6,624 nucleotides of DNA, from the NCBI GenBank assembly GCA_020440405.1, contig JAGROF010000138.1, forward strand, positions 1-6,624, given 5' to 3'. Of the stretch, positions 6,349-6,624 are shown in pieces. Source of the DNA: Chlamydiia bacterium (GTDB lineage: Bacteria; Chlamydiota; Chlamydiia; Chlamydiales; Simkaniaceae). Position numbers and translations under genes: made by a program. Numbering within the stretch: the stretch's first letter is position 1; the number at the start of each line of letters is the position of its first letter. Under the pieces are notes generated by a model. The model was not told where the DNA came from and searched no databases. It worked only from the letters and a program-made list of their open reading frames with translations.

Positions 6349-6624
6349 CGCTGTCGTTGCTAAGGAGCGCGCCTCTCGATCGACCTCAAAAAGCATGTCT
6401 AAGCTTTCTTGGGGTGCCACACGATGCGCCTCCATTAAGGTTTCTAATTTTTTTCCTATGTCGATCCAACGGATCTTGCCCGATAAAAATTGCTCTACAA
6501 AAACCTCATTCGCTGCATTCATAAAGCAGGGGAGGGTTCCTCCCACCTTTGCTGCCTGATAAGCAAGCCTTAGGCAAGGAAATTTTTCCAAGTCGGGCTT
6601 AAAAAACTCTAGTTTAGAATACTT
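6346..6624 (-). CDS. dxr: 1-deoxy-D-xylulose 5-phosphate reductoisomerase, C-terminal 92 residues (5' end outside window)
   Basis: Dxr converts 1-deoxy-D-xylulose 5-phosphate to 2-C-methyl-D-erythritol 4-phosphate with NADPH, the committed step of the cytoplasmic MEP isoprenoid pathway. The reading frame is open from the right edge of the window to the TGA at 6346-6348. The visible part is the conserved C-terminal helical domain. It opens with FFKPDLEKFPCLRLAYQAAK, equivalent to the family's PD-x-E-K-x-P-x-L-x-LA segment. MNAANEVFVEQFL (the LNAANE motif) and the KIRWIDIGK stretch follow. It ends about where other Dxr proteins end. The NADPH-binding and metal-binding domains lie outside the window, so their integrity cannot be judged. 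The gene precedes rseP by 7 nt on the same strand, a pairing I recall from Chlamydia genomes. Confidence 0.96.
   Translation of the reverse strand, partial: KYSKLEFFKPDLEKFPCLRLAYQAAKVGGTLPCFMNAANEVFVEQFLSGKIRWIDIGKKLETLMEAHRVAPQESLDMLFEVDREARSLATTA

Noticed and set aside
6346..6591. An apparent 81-residue small gene beginning at 6591
   Set aside because: The frame stays open to the window edge and the extra residues match the Dxr consensus, so this is an internal TTG in a partial dxr rather than a start.

Overview
The window looks like a piece of chromosome from an environmental (non-Chlamydiaceae) member of the Chlamydiae. Three observations point there. The dxr-rseP pair, on the minus strand with 7 nt between them, is an arrangement I recall from Chlamydia. 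The RseP homologue has the long chlamydial architecture (639 residues, three PDZ-like segments) instead of the roughly 450-residue E. coli form. A eukaryotic-type ubiquitin-specific protease sits between housekeeping genes, as expected of an obligate intracellular bacterium of eukaryotic hosts. Genus cannot be fixed from this sequence alone.

Layout, left to right. The 3' end of dnaK runs rightwards off the left edge and stops at 536. A strong hairpin terminator follows immediately. A family 3 glycoside hydrolase (NagZ-like, with a signal peptide) lies on the minus strand at 572-1714, and its stop codon overlaps the terminator's T-tract. A compact 67-bp divergent intergenic region (1715-1781) appears to hold two oppositely directed promoters whose elements interleave with both genes' translation signals. 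Next comes an 880-residue plus-strand protein (1782-4424) with a complete USP/C19 deubiquitinase signature: Cys box, QxD-type box and His box. Its stop codon shares the palindrome TTATAA with the stop of the convergent rseP (4419-6338, minus). Upstream of rseP is the C-terminal part of dxr, which runs off the right edge.

How the genes relate. dnaK (chaperone), dxr (second step of the MEP isoprenoid pathway) and rseP (intramembrane site-2 protease) are conserved bacterial functions. The exported GH3 enzyme probably acts on peptidoglycan-derived amino sugars. The USP-like protein is the accessory element and the most interesting item: ubiquitin is a host protein, so the protein most plausibly acts after secretion into the host cell. 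No RNA genes, insertion sequences, CRISPR arrays or long repeats were seen, and no gene-free stretch exceeds 100 bases.
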